From NCBI RefSeq assembly GCF_001854805.1, contig NZ_MBLO01000272.1:1-52658 (forward strand): 52,658 bases of DNA, read 5' to 3'. The stretch comes from Pseudofrankia coriaricola. Lineage in GTDB: Bacteria > Actinomycetota > Actinomycetes > Frankiales > Frankiaceae. Positions 7,480-15,168 of this stretch are shown here, one piece after another; positions within the stretch are counted from its first letter, which is position 1; each line of letters begins with the position of its first letter. Below the pieces are notes generated by a model, which did no database searches, was not told the DNA's origin, and saw only the letters and a program-made list of their open reading frames with translations. The position numbers and the translations under genes are program-made.

Positions 7480-8005
7480 ACGGCTCGGCCAACCCGCGTC
7501 CTCCGGTCGCGAACCGTTACGAGCCTTGGCCCGACGTCCGGACACCCGAGCACCTCGGCCGACCGCGGCCAGCGTCTCCGGCGGCCGGCCGCCGACCGGC
7601 GGGCCTGGCGTTCACACGTCCCAGACCCCGCAGCGTTCCGGCGGCACACCACCGGCGTCAAGCGATCGCCGCCGGTTTGTGCACAGGCACCGTCGGGCCA
7701 CGCCAGATCGAGGCACCGGGCGCGGCCCGGCCGCGACGCGCACCACCAAGTCAGTCGCCCACAGTTACCATCCACCGCCGTCGCCAGCCGCCGCCCACTC
7801 CTGAAGGAACTCCGACTGAGGCGGCTCCGGCACGCAGGGCTACACGGCTGTCGCGCGCCCTTCCGCGATAGTGAGTGGCGGGCGATCAGTGGGAAAGGAG
7901 CACCGTGTGCTGATGGCCACAGCGCGAGCACCTTCCCTTCCCACCCTTTTGGGGGATGCCGGTCACCTGGCCTGGCCGTCGACGCGCGCGGCGCCGAGGA
8001 CGAGG
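7480..8005. other. Intergenic, galU to moeA spacer
   Basis: This is a 526-bp spacer between the galU stop and the moeA operator. A frame continuous with moeA extends upstream into it, but that sequence is Arg/Cys-rich, crosses the palindrome and lacks family similarity. No RNA gene or second CDS could be supported. Confidence 0.5.
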
Positions 8006-8926
8006 TCAGATGTCGGCCTTCGGGCCGCCACCCGCGACGTACTCCTCGAGCCAGGGGTAGAGCTCGGGACCGATGTCGGGCCGCTCGCAGGCCAGGCGGA
8101 TGACCGCCTTGAGATAGTCGATCCGGTCGCCGGTGTCGTAGCGGCGGCCGGTGAAGACCACACCATGCACCGGCTCGCCGGCCTCGTCCGCCGCCATCGC
8201 CAGCTCCCGCAGCGCGTCGGTCAGCTGGATCTCACCGCCGCGGCCGGGCCCGGTACGCCGCAGCACGTCGAAGACGGCCGGCGAGAGAACATAGCGGCCG
8301 ATGATGGCGAGATTGCTCGGCGCCTCGGCGACCGGCGGCTTCTCGACCAGGTCGCGGATGCGCACCGTCTGGTAACGGCCATCGGCCCGCACCGGCTCCG
8401 GGTCCACGGTGGCCACGCCGTACAGCGAGACCATCTCCTCCGGGACCTCCATCAGCGCGACGACGCTGCCGCCGAACCGGGCCTGCACCGCGATCATTTC
8501 CGGCAGGAGCGGGTCGCGTTCGTCGATCAGGTCGTCACCGAGCAACACGGCGAACGGCTCGTCACCCACATGGGCGGCACCGCACAGCACGGCATGTCCA
8601 AGGCCGCGCGGCGCCCCCTGCCGGACAGAATGCACCTCGCCCAGCTCGCTCGAGGCGCGCACCCGTCCGAGCCGGGTGGCGTCGCCCTTGCGCTCGAGCA
8701 GCAGCTCCAGCTCGGCATCCCGGTCAAAGTGGTCCTCGATGGCCTTCTTCGACCCGCTCGTAATGAGCAGGACATCCCGCAGGCCAGCCCGCGACGCCTC
8801 CTCGACCACGTATTCGATGGCCGGACGGTCGACGACGGGCAGCATCTCCTTGGGCACGGCCTTCGTCGCCGGAAGGAACCGGGTCCCGAGGCCCGCGGCC
8901 GGAATAACCGCCTTCGTCACTGCCAT
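8006..8926 (-). CDS. galU: UTP-glucose-1-phosphate uridylyltransferase
   Basis: The 306-residue enzyme forms UDP-glucose from glucose-1-phosphate and UTP, feeding cell-envelope polysaccharides and trehalose/glycogen metabolism. The nucleotidyltransferase motif A-A-G-L-G-T-R-F-L-P-A-T-K-x-x-P-K-E-M-L-P starts at residue 10. V-L-L-G-D-D-L-I-D, L-V-E-K-P, I-G-R-Y-V-L, G-R-G-G-E-I-Q-L-T-D-A-L and R-x-Y-D-T-G-D-R-x-x-Y-L-K are all present. The ATG at 8926 gives the conserved M-A-V-T-K-A-V-I-P start, with AAGG upstream. It is divergent from the cyclo-ligase gene with only 40 bp between starts. A 526-bp spacer separates it from moeA, which may therefore have its own promoter. Confidence 0.95.
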   Translation of the reverse strand: MAVTKAVIPAAGLGTRFLPATKAVPKEMLPVVDRPAIEYVVEEASRAGLRDVLLITSGSKKAIEDHFDRDAELELLLERKGDATRLGRVRASSELGEVHSVRQGAPRGLGHAVLCGAAHVGDEPFAVLLGDDLIDERDPLLPEMIAVQARFGGSVVALMEVPEEMVSLYGVATVDPEPVRADGRYQTVRIRDLVEKPPVAEAPSNLAIIGRYVLSPAVFDVLRRTGPGRGGEIQLTDALRELAMAADEAGEPVHGVVFTGRRYDTGDRIDYLKAVIRLACERPDIGPELYPWLEEYVAGGGPKADI

Positions 8927-8966
8927 GGCCGGAACCTTAGTAGCCCCAACTGTCGGAGGCACAGCC

Positions 8967-9662
8967 ATGGCCGCACGGCTCGGTAAACACCACACCGAGG
9001 GATCGGAGGGAGCGGTGCGGGAGAGACGTTCGGGTGACCGGCCCGACTCGCCGACCACCGGGCCGGCCAGCGCCGGCCCGAAGGCCGGCTCTGAGGCGGA
9101 CGCGAAGGCGGAGCTCCGCCGGCTGATGGCGGCGCGCCGGGGCGGCAGCGGGCCGCGGGCCGCCCAGACCGGCGGCGCCGAGATCGCGCGCCGGGTGCTC
9201 GCCCTGCCCGAGGTGGCCACCGCGGTGTGGGTGGCGGCGTTCGTCGGCCTGCCGAACGAGCCCGACACGAGGCAGCTGCTGGCGGCCCTGCGCGCCCACG
9301 GCACCCGGGTGCTGCTGCCGGCGGTCCGGGAGGACCTGGACCTGGACTTTCGCGAGTTCACCGGCGCCCTCGTCCCAGGAGCGCTGGGCACCCGGGAGCC
9401 ACCACCGGCGGCGCCGGCCGTCGACCTCGCGGCGGCGGACGTCGTGCTCGTTCCCGCCGTCGCCGTCGACCGGCGCGGCCACCGCCTGGGCCGTGGAGGC
9501 GGTTCCTACGATCGCGCGCTGCGCCGGGTACACCCCCAGGCGCCCCTGGTCGCCGTCGTCGACGACCTCGCGATCGTGGACGGGGTGCCCGTCGACGCGC
9601 ACGACCTGTCCGTCTCCGTCATCGTGACACCCACCCAGGTCGTGCGCCGCGGGCCGGTGTGA
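8967..9662 (+). CDS. 5-formyltetrahydrofolate cyclo-ligase
   Basis: The 231-residue enzyme converts 5-formyl-THF to 5,10-methenyl-THF with ATP, recovering folate from its storage form. After a polar N-terminal extension of about 45 residues, the domain begins with A-K-A-E-L-R-R-L-M-A-A-R-R. The ATP/folate site shows P-x-V-R-x-D-L-D-L-D-F-R-E-F and the late signature V-D-R-R-G-H-R-L-G-R-G-G-G-S-Y-D. The ATG at 8967 was chosen for the GGAGG seven bases upstream. GTG 9015, behind GGAGGGAG, is an alternative that would remove 16 residues and widen the gap to galU. The same divergent pairing with galU is found in mycobacteria (Rv0992c/Rv0993). Confidence 0.9.
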   Translation: MAARLGKHHTEGSEGAVRERRSGDRPDSPTTGPASAGPKAGSEADAKAELRRLMAARRGGSGPRAAQTGGAEIARRVLALPEVATAVWVAAFVGLPNEPDTRQLLAALRAHGTRVLLPAVREDLDLDFREFTGALVPGALGTREPPPAAPAVDLAAADVVLVPAVAVDRRGHRLGRGGGSYDRALRRVHPQAPLVAVVDDLAIVDGVPVDAHDLSVSVIVTPTQVVRRGPV

Positions 9663-9722
9663 CAGGTCGGATACCCGTGCGCGGGCTCCGGCGGGAACGT
9701 GACGGCGGCCGACCGGTTAGAG

Positions 9723-9749
9723 TTGGCAGTCGCTACTGTCGAGTGCCAA
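9723..9749. promoter_or_regulatory. CIRCE-like HrcA operator
   Basis: TTGGCAGTC, nine bases, then GAGTGCCAA: the spacing and arms of the CIRCE heat-shock operator (consensus TTAGCACTC-N9-GAGTGCTAA), with one mismatch between arms. Complementarity extends three bases outward on each side (9720-9752). It ends five bases before the GGGGAGGAG ribosome site of the next gene, consistent with HrcA repression. The hrcA gene is not in the window. Confidence 0.75.
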
Positions 9750-9766
9750 CTCCTGGGGAGGAGACC

Positions 9767-10135
9767 GTGCCGACGTACCAGTACCGCTGCACCGCCTGCG
9801 GCAATGACCTCGAGGCCGTGCAGAGCTTCAGCGACCCCGCGCTGACCGAGTGCCCGGTCTGCGCAGGCCGGCTGCGCAAGGTGTTCAGCTCGGTTGGCCT
9901 GGTCTTCAAGGGCAGCGGGTTCTACAAGACCGACAGCCGCTCGGGCTCGTCCGCGACCGCGCCGGCGCAGCGGTCCAAGGAGGCCGCGGCTGACGGCGGC
10001 GGCAACGAGGCCGCGACCGGGGGCGGTGGCAAGGACACGAGCTCGGACGCGGCGAAGTCCACCGCGACGCCGACGGCCGCGAGTGCCTCCTCCTCGTCCA
10101 CCGGCAGCGGGGGCAACGCGGCCAACGCCGCCTGA
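9767..10135 (+). CDS. ruc: FmdB-type zinc-ribbon protein, Ruc-like redox-regulated chaperone
   Basis: This 122-residue protein starts at GTG 9767 behind GGGGAGGAG. The N-terminus P-T-Y-Q-Y-R-C-T-A-C-G and T-E-C-P-V-C form a four-cysteine zinc ribbon (about residues 8-35), followed by F-S-S-V-G-L-V-F-K-G-S-G-F-Y-K-T-D. The last about 70 residues are low-complexity Ser/Ala/Gly/Thr and surely disordered. This is the architecture and neighbourhood of M. tuberculosis Rv0991c (Ruc), an HrcA-controlled chaperone that is activated when its zinc cysteines are oxidised and then prevents aggregation in cooperation with the Hsp70 (DnaK) system. The CIRCE-like operator directly in front supports the assignment. 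The chaperone activity here is inferred. Two strong hairpins follow the stop. Confidence 0.82.
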   Translation: MPTYQYRCTACGNDLEAVQSFSDPALTECPVCAGRLRKVFSSVGLVFKGSGFYKTDSRSGSSATAPAQRSKEAAADGGGNEAATGGGGKDTSSDAAKSTATPTAASASSSSTGSGGNAANAA

Positions 10136-10155
10136 CCCGAGCCCGGCCACGGGAG

Positions 10156-10176
10156 GGCCCGCGATGATCGCGGGCC
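10156..10176 (+). terminator. Terminator-like hairpin downstream of ruc
   Basis: Nine-bp perfect stem GGCCCGCGA/TCGCGGGCC with a 3-nt loop, 20 bp past the ruc stop. No T-run, as is common in GC-rich actinobacteria. Confidence 0.65.
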
Positions 10177-10180
10177 AGGG

Positions 10181-10210
10181 CCCCACGATCCGCTTCCACG
10201 GATCGTGGGG
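10181..10210. terminator. Second hairpin, 12-bp perfect stem
   Basis: CCCCACGATCCG and CGGATCGTGGGG flank the loop CTTCCA, four bases after the previous hairpin. The tandem hairpins probably insulate ruc from the oppositely oriented HTH gene, which ends at 10467. No gene is seen in 10211-10466. Confidence 0.6.
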
Positions 10211-10466
10211 AGAGCCTTCGGTCCGCCAACTGGCCGGCCCACGCGCGAGCTGGCCCTTCCGTATCGGTCCGTTCACTGGGTTCCCTGGTTCTGCTTCCCT
10301 GGGTTCCGCCGATCGATCCGCGAAGCGGTCGGAGTAGCCAAGTTTGGCAACGGACGTTCCGTTTAACCGGCGACAATAAGGCACCCAGTGCCATCAAAGC
10401 GCGGGCGGACGACAACCTGGACGCCACCAACGGGCGAAGCGCCCTGGTGTTTGACCGCTCGAGCCG

Positions 10467-10730
10467 CTACGCCTTGCGCCTTCGGTAGTGATCGATGATC
10501 CACGCATCTACCTCACACTTGCGCCAGACCCGAGTTCCTTTGGCCCCGCTGCCCGTGGGTGCGTTGATGACCTGCAAGGGTTCAGGGAACTTAGGGTCCT
10601 TACGAGTCCAGTAGTCCACCGCCTGACGCGTGATCTTGAGCTGGAACGCGATGTCCCCGATGCCGACCAACTGCTCACCGTCGTCCACGGCGGACATCGT
10701 AGCCACTTTGCTCTCGTGCAAGATAGACAC
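10467..10730 (-). CDS. Small HTH DNA-binding protein (MerR/excisionase-like)
   Basis: The protein has 87 residues from GTG 10730, or 76 from ATG 10697; neither start has a good ribosome site, so the start is uncertain. The sequence L-V-G-I-G-D-I-A-F-Q-L-K-I-T-R-Q-A-V-D-Y-W is a winged helix-turn-helix of the MerR/AlpA/excisionase type, followed by the wing P-K-F-P-E-P-L and W-R-K-C-E-V-D-A-W-I. Such one-domain proteins serve as phage or plasmid excisionases, or as small regulators. No integrase, repeat or mobile gene lies next to it, so a regulatory role or a remnant is equally possible. Its codon use is slightly less GC-rich than the neighbours (for example AAA, TTT and AAG-rich segments), a mild hint of acquisition. 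Confidence 0.75.
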   Translation of the reverse strand: MSILHESKVATMSAVDDGEQLVGIGDIAFQLKITRQAVDYWTRKDPKFPEPLQVINAPTGSGAKGTRVWRKCEVDAWIIDHYRRRKA

Positions 10731-10855
10731 TAGGGCCGATTTGCTTTCTAGCGATAAGTTGCGGATGAATCCGGCGCCTCATCGCCCGAGCGAACCGGAG
10801 ACGATCGGCACGACGCACCGAGCCCGCGCACAGCTGTAGGGAGCACGATCGAACC

Positions 10856-11113
10856 ATGACAAGCGAAAGCCGGCCCAAGGATGGTCGAACGGAGGACAGG
10901 ATTCCGGCGGACGCTCGCGACGCTCCCGCGCCACGGGTGCCGCGACGTCACCTCGACCTTGACTGGGAACGCGAGCCCGCGCAGGACGTCGACCCTGAGG
11001 ATTCGCTGCGCGGCGGAAACGGCGGAGGCGACGACCTCGCTCGCCTGCTCGCGGACGTGCCTCCGCACCACGTCGACCGGGCCTCCGCTGTCGGTTGGCC
11101 AGACGAGGACTGA
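10856..11113 (+). CDS. Small acidic hypothetical protein
   Basis: This 85-codon frame starts at ATG with GGGAG twelve bases upstream, divergent from the HTH gene. It is rich in Asp/Glu/Arg (L-D-L-D-W-E-R-E-P, D-V-D-P-E-D, L-A-R-L-L-A-D-V-P) and ends W-P-D-E-D. It has no recognised domain, membrane segment or signal peptide. Its acidic composition, unlike that of shadow frames in this DNA, makes it plausible, but there is no family support. Confidence 0.45.
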   Translation: MTSESRPKDGRTEDRIPADARDAPAPRVPRRHLDLDWEREPAQDVDPEDSLRGGNGGGDDLARLLADVPPHHVDRASAVGWPDED

Positions 11114-11159
11114 GGGCTAGCGACGACCAGCGAGGACCGGGCGCCCAAGAAACCGTCCG

Positions 11160-11846
11160 TCAGTCCAGGCTCCTAGCGGCATCGAGCAGCCGGGCGGCGA
11201 ACTCGGCCGGCGCCTCCAGGTGGGCCGCGTGCCCGCAGCCGGCGAGCACCCGGACCGTCACACCCAGTTCGCGATGCAGCAGCTCGGCGGCACGGTGGCG
11301 GACGTCGGGGGAACGCTCGCCGACCGTGACGATCACCGGGCCGGGCGTCGGCCCCGGCGCGGCCGGCTCGAAGCGCAGGAACATCGCCAGGTCGCGCGCG
11401 ACCGCGCCCGGGTCGGCGGGCGCGTTGGACGGTCGCCAGCGCTCGCCATAGAGCGTCCGCCCGAAGGCCGCCACCCCGCCCGTCTCGAAGGCGGCCGCCA
11501 TGGGGGCGAGCAGGCCGGGCAGCAGGGACCCGACGGCCGGCTCGTGCAGCACGGCCGCCGCCAGCGGCACCCCGGCGGCCAGCGCCGCCAGGCCCAGGGT
11601 CGCCCCGCCGCTCACCCCACCGAACACCACCGGGGTGGGCACCGGGACGCCGAGCCGTCCGGCCTCGTCGACGGCGGCGCGCAACGCGGCCAGCTCCCGC
11701 GCGAGATCGCCGGTGGACGGCCGGTCAGGGGCCAGCACCGGGCGCTCCCCCAGCTCCCGACGCACGCCCGCCCAGATGGCGCCGGTCGTCGCCGCCCCAT
11801 GCAGCAGCAGGAACGACGGCGCGGACGCCGGCTCAGCCGTACTCAT
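11160..11846 (-). CDS. Alpha/beta-hydrolase fold protein
   Basis: The protein has 228 residues from ATG 11846. The fold is evident from the oxyanion strand F-L-L-L-H-G-A-A-T-T-G-A-I-W near the N-terminus, the nucleophile elbow G-G-V-S-G-G-A-T-L-G (Ser in G-x-S-x-G), V-I-V-T-V-G-E-R-S-P-D near the acid position, and the catalytic His in G-C-G-H-A-A-H-L-E-A-P. The substrate cannot be told from the sequence; small esters, lactones or epoxides are typical. The only good ribosome site (GGAGG, 11861-11865) lies 14 bases before this ATG and one base before GTG 11858, so the start could be either. The gene stands alone, convergent with the small acidic gene. Confidence 0.8.
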   Translation of the reverse strand: MSTAEPASAPSFLLLHGAATTGAIWAGVRRELGERPVLAPDRPSTGDLARELAALRAAVDEAGRLGVPVPTPVVFGGVSGGATLGLAALAAGVPLAAAVLHEPAVGSLLPGLLAPMAAAFETGGVAAFGRTLYGERWRPSNAPADPGAVARDLAMFLRFEPAAPGPTPGPVIVTVGERSPDVRHRAAELLHRELGVTVRVLAGCGHAAHLEAPAEFAARLLDAARSLD

Positions 11847-12038
11847 CCTCGCGGTCACACCTCCATTCGTGAGAGCGGCCGCCGCCCGCCAGGCGCCGTG
11901 GGCAGGCGCGGCGGCCCCGGCCGACATCATCGGTCCACCACGCCCGGGGGCCTCCGGAGACGCCTGCCGCGACGCGGGAACGTAACAAGCAGCGCGTTGA
12001 TCCGAAACACGCGAATCTCTACCGTCACCTGCATGTAC

Positions 12039-12060
12039 ACGGGCCTGTATACAGACCCGT
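12039..12060. promoter_or_regulatory. 22-bp near-perfect palindrome, candidate GntR operator
   Basis: The arms are ACGGGCCTGTA and TACAGACCCGT, with one mismatched pair, centred on TGTATACA. The site lies about 130 bp upstream of the leader ORF and gntR, in the spacer after the divergent hydrolase gene. Symmetric sites of this size are usual for FadR/FCD regulators, so autoregulation is the simple reading. Confidence 0.5.
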
Positions 12061-12186
12061 ATTCAGAAACGGAAGGGGGTCACGACATGCCTCGCGCAGC
12101 CCGCCCGCCGCCGCGGCGTGCCGCCCCTCCTTCCCCGCCACGGCCCAGACCGCTCCCAGCAGCCGCCCGCTTCAGGAGGTACGACC

Positions 12187-12294
12187 GTGCCTGTCGCCGC
12201 GCCCGTCGGGAGCCAGGTCCGGCCCGGTCGTCGCCAGCGGCTGGTGGGGGCCTGCGACGCGGCGGTGGTCCATGACGGATGCTCGGCTGCATGA
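12187..12294 (+). CDS. Possible 35-codon leader ORF coupled to gntR
   Basis: GTG 12187 lies six bases behind a perfect AGGAGGT Shine-Dalgarno, the best in the region. The frame runs 35 codons and its TGA shares bases with an in-frame ATG of gntR (ATGA at 12291). The peptide starts M-P-V-A-A-P-V-G-S-Q and has no recognised domain. The gntR start has no ribosome site of its own, so initiation there probably depends on termination of this ORF. It may be a regulatory leader or merely a translation enhancer. Confidence 0.4.
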   Translation: MPVAAPVGSQVRPGRRQRLVGACDAAVVHDGCSAA

Positions 12295-13100
12295 CACCGA
12301 CGCAACCGCCGACAGCGCAGCCGCCAGCAGCACGGCCGCCGGGCGCGCAGGTTTCGGGCGCGCAGCCGCGCGCCGTGCAGCGACGGCCGTCGGCGAAGCC
12401 CGCGGCGGTCGGGAACCTGCGCGAGCACGCCTATGTCGCCCTGCGGCAGCGGCTCATGGAGGGCGAGTTCTCCTTCCGCGACCGGCTGACCGAGGAGCGG
12501 CTCGCCGCGCTGCTCGGGGTCTCGCGAACACCGGTGCGCGAGGCGCTCACCCGGCTGGCGGGAGACGGCCTGGTCGAGAAACGGCCGGACGGGGGCTACT
12601 ACCCGGCGGAGCCGGATCTCACCGGCCTGCGCGACCTCTACGAGATCCGGGTCGTGCTGGAGCTGCGAGGCATGGAACGGGCGCTGGAATCCGGCGTCCC
12701 GCACGAGGCCGCGCTGCTGGAGCCGCTGCGCGACTACTGGCGGGCGCTACGCACCGCGCCTCCCGACCCTGACCCCTCCTTCGTCGCCCTCGACGAGGAA
12801 TTCCATCTAACGCTGTCCCGGGCGTCCGGCAACCTCGAGCTGGCCAACCTGCTCGACGCCATAAACGCCAGGATCCGGCCCGTCCGCATGCACGACTTCC
12901 TCACCGAGGACCGCATCCACCTCACGATCGAGCAGCATCTCGGCATCGTCGAGACGGTGCTCGCCGGCGACCTGACCGACGCGGTGCGCAAGCTGCGCAG
13001 CCACGTCGGCGAGTCGATGGAGGTCGTGGAGAAGCGGGCCGCCCGCGCAATCACCCAGATGGTGCTCCGCCGAGGCCGCTCACCGCGCCAAGGCCCGTGA
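12291..13100 (+). CDS. GntR-family regulator, FadR/FCD subfamily
   Basis: This is a 269-residue DNA-binding regulator. After a Pro/Ala/Gln-rich N-terminus, the winged HTH runs from L-R-E-H-A-Y-V-A-L-R-Q-R-L (about 43) through R-L-T-E-E-R-L-A-A-L-L-G-V-S-R-T-P-V-R-E-A-L to the wing G-G-Y-Y. The C-terminal FCD domain shows D-L-Y-E-I-R-V-V-L-E, then D-E-E-F-H-L-T-L, E-Q-H-L-G-I-V-E and S-H-V-G-E-S, supplying the Asp and His ligands of the metal site. FCD regulators sense small carboxylates or related metabolites. It sits 415 bp before the BMP transporter operon and is its likely regulator. The start at 12291 was chosen for its ATGA overlap with the leader ORF; the upstream ATG 12279 lacks a ribosome site. 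Confidence 0.85.
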   Translation: MTPTQPPTAQPPAARPPGAQVSGAQPRAVQRRPSAKPAAVGNLREHAYVALRQRLMEGEFSFRDRLTEERLAALLGVSRTPVREALTRLAGDGLVEKRPDGGYYPAEPDLTGLRDLYEIRVVLELRGMERALESGVPHEAALLEPLRDYWRALRTAPPDPDPSFVALDEEFHLTLSRASGNLELANLLDAINARIRPVRMHDFLTEDRIHLTIEQHLGIVETVLAGDLTDAVRKLRSHVGESMEVVEKRAARAITQMVLRRGRSPRQGP

Positions 13101-13133
13101 CATCGCCACGCCGCTCGCCGCCGTCGTCGGCCC

Positions 13134-13153
13134 GCGGGAGACAGATCTCCCGC
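13134..13153 (+). terminator. Terminator-like hairpin after gntR
   Basis: Eight-bp perfect stem GCGGGAGA/TCTCCCGC with the 4-nt loop CAGA, 34 bp past the gntR stop. It lacks a T-run. It suggests that gntR and the transporter operon are separate transcription units. Confidence 0.5.
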
Positions 13154-13375
13154 TGACCACGTTCGCCGGTGCCGCGCGCGGCGGGCCCACGCGGCCGGAC
13201 GGCCGGGCGCTGCCGAAGGAAGTGCGACCCGCGGGCTACGCGCAAGGCAATGCCACGTAGTTAGGATCCTCCGCGATCTTCATGCAAACCGTTGACCTGC
13301 GGTGATGACGGTCGATCTTGGCTAACTAAGCAGCATTGCCGCGCGCCTCGCCCAAGGCGCACGCCCTTCCTTCGC

Positions 13376-13400
13376 GTCTTCGAGAACACCTTTCGAAGAC
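13376..13400. promoter_or_regulatory. Inverted repeat upstream of the transporter operon, candidate operator
   Basis: GTCTTCGA, nine bases, then TCGAAGAC: perfect 8-bp arms with operator-like spacing, 115 bp before the ATP-binding gene. A TTGACC hexamer (13292-13297) lies upstream without a clear -10 partner. The rest of 13154-13515 holds no gene. The site could bind the GntR protein or fold in the leader RNA. Confidence 0.4.
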
Positions 13401-13515
13401 ACGGATCCAGCACCGCCCGACAGGCCCAGCGAGGACACCTCTCCGGGCCGAGGAACCGGAAGGCCGCGATGTCAGGATTGTCTGGGTGTTTGCCCGGAGC
13501 CACTGAGGACACGCC

Positions 13516-15168
13516 ATGTCCACGGTGACCGTCGAAGCGACCGGCGGGGCGACCACCACCGCCGAGCCGCTGCTCGCCGTCACCGGATTCACCAAGCGGT
13601 TCGGCGAGGTACTCGCCAATTCGGACGTGAGCCTCGACGTCCGGCCAGGTGAGGTACACGCCCTCATCGGCGAGAACGGCGCCGGAAAGTCCACGCTGCT
13701 CAAGCTCGTCTACGGCATGTACCGGCCGGACTCCGGCGAGATGCGGGTGGCCGGTGAGCGGGTCGCCGTCGGATCGCCGACGCAGGCCCGTGCCCTCGGT
13801 ATCGGCATGGTCTTCCAGGACCTGCGGCTGGTGCCCGCATTCACCGTGACCGAGAACTACGCGCTGGCGCTGGCCAGGGCCGGCCTCACGCTGCGGCAGA
13901 GCGAGCTGCGCAAGCGGATCGCCGAGGCCAGCGAGTCCTACGGGCTGGCCGTCGACCCGACGGCGCTGGTGCGCCACCTGTCGATCGGTGAGCGCCAGCG
14001 CACCGAGATCCTCAAGGTGCTGATGACGGGCGCCCGGATCGTCATCCTCGACGAGCCGACCAGTGTGCTCGCGCCGTCCGAGGTCGACGCGCTGTTCGCG
14101 ATGGTGAACGGTCTGAAGGCGCAGGGCTTCGGCGTCGTGATCGTCACCCACAAACTGGCCGAGGTGCGGGCCATCGCCGACCGGGTGACGGTGCTGCGCG
14201 GCGGGCGGGTCGTGCTGGGGGGCGTGGACCCGAAGCCGATGACCGACGCCGAGCTGGTCGAGGCGATGGTCGGGCAGACGGTGGCACCCCTGCCGGCCCA
14301 GCGGCCGACGGTCGTCTCGGAGGCGCCGCCGGCGCTGGAGCTGGTCGGGGTGAGCGCGGTCGGCGACCGCGGCGTCACCGCGCTGCACGATGTCACCCTC
14401 ACCGTCCAGCCAGGCGAGATCGTCGGCGTGGCCGGCGTGGCTGGCAGCGGGCAGCGGGAGCTGTGCGAGGTCGCCGTCGGCGCCCGCCCGGCGTCGGCCG
14501 GCACCGTCCGGGTGAGCGGCCAGGAGCTCGGCCGCGGCGGCCCGACCGCGGGGATCACCGCCGGTGCCGTCGACGTGCCGGAGGACCCGGTGAACGACGC
14601 CGTCGTCCCGACGCTGACCGTGCTCGAGCACATGGCCCTGGGCAACCTGCGGGCCTTCCTGCGCCGGATCGGCGTGGACTGGCGCCGGATCGGCAGGCAC
14701 ACAACGGAGATCAACGACCGGGTCAGGCTGCGGATGGCGCCGGCGCACCGCCGGGTCGCCGACCTGTCCGGCGGCAACATCCAGCGCGTCATGCTCTCGC
14801 GGGCGCTCGGCCGGGAGGCGAGCCTCGTCGTCGCCGCCTACCCGAGCCGGGGCCTGGACATCGCCACCACCCGGCGCACCCAGGAGCTGCTACTGGGCCG
14901 CCGTGCCGACGGCGCCGGGCTGCTGGTGGTCTCCGAGGACCTCGACGAGCTGATGTCGGTCGCGGACCGGATCGCGGTGTTCTGCGCCGGCCGGCTCACC
15001 GGCGTCGTGTCGGCGGCGGCCACGAACCGCCAGGAGCTCGGCGCCCTGATGACGGGCGCACCGGCCCCGGCCGAGCCGCCGGCGGCGGCCCCGGTGCCAG
15101 CCGAGCAGGTCGCCGTGGCTGGACAGCTGGCGGACGGCCCGATGCCTGAGGGGGGCGAGGGGGCATGA
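13516..15168 (+). CDS. BMP-type ABC importer, duplicated ATP-binding subunit
   Basis: This 550-residue protein has two fused nucleotide-binding domains in the layout of RbsA/YufO (NupA) subunits. Domain 1 (about 20-250) has Walker [11 protein letters not shown]-loop V-F-Q-D-L, the signature replaced by L-S-I-G-E-R-Q-R, Walker B I-V-I-L-D-E-P-T and the switch His T-H-K. Domain 2 (about 275-500) has a degenerate Walker A (G-V-A-G-S-G-Q-R-E), signature L-S-G-G-N-I-Q-R and no classical Walker B acid ([11 protein letters not shown]). This asymmetry is normal for the family. The Pro/Ala-rich tail is disordered. The subunit powers uptake by the two permeases that follow; the stop overlaps the first permease by four bases. 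Confidence 0.92.
   Translation: MSTVTVEATGGATTTAEPLLAVTGFTKRFGEVLANSDVSLDVRPGEVHALIGENGAGKSTLLKLVYGMYRPDSGEMRVAGERVAVGSPTQARALGIGMVFQDLRLVPAFTVTENYALALARAGLTLRQSELRKRIAEASESYGLAVDPTALVRHLSIGERQRTEILKVLMTGARIVILDEPTSVLAPSEVDALFAMVNGLKAQGFGVVIVTHKLAEVRAIADRVTVLRGGRVVLGGVDPKPMTDAELVEAMVGQTVAPLPAQRPTVVSEAPPALELVGVSAVGDRGVTALHDVTLTVQPGEIVGVAGVAGSGQRELCEVAVGARPASAGTVRVSGQELGRGGPTAGITAGAVDVPEDPVNDAVVPTLTVLEHMALGNLRAFLRRIGVDWRRIGRHTTEINDRVRLRMAPAHRRVADLSGGNIQRVMLSRALGREASLVVAAYPSRGLDIATTRRTQELLLGRRADGAGLLVVSEDLDELMSVADRIAVFCAGRLTGVVSAAATNRQELGALMTGAPAPAEPPAAAPVPAEQVAVAGQLADGPMPEGGEGA

Noticed and set aside
7440-7931. N-terminal extension of moeA to an upstream start
   Set aside because: The extension crosses the palindrome and ribosome site, is not family-like, and the M-K-T-V-D-E-Y start has GGAGG.
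8927-9391. N-terminal extension of galU
   Set aside because: Would overlap the divergent cyclo-ligase gene; the conserved GalU N-terminus begins at 8926.
10467-10730. HTH gene as excisionase of an integrated element
   Set aside because: No integrase, attachment repeat or mobile genes nearby; the only tRNA is 10 kb away with intact flanks.
13258-13328. TAGTTAG/CTAACTA inverted pair upstream of the transporter
   Set aside because: Seven-bp arms separated by 57 bp; likely chance.
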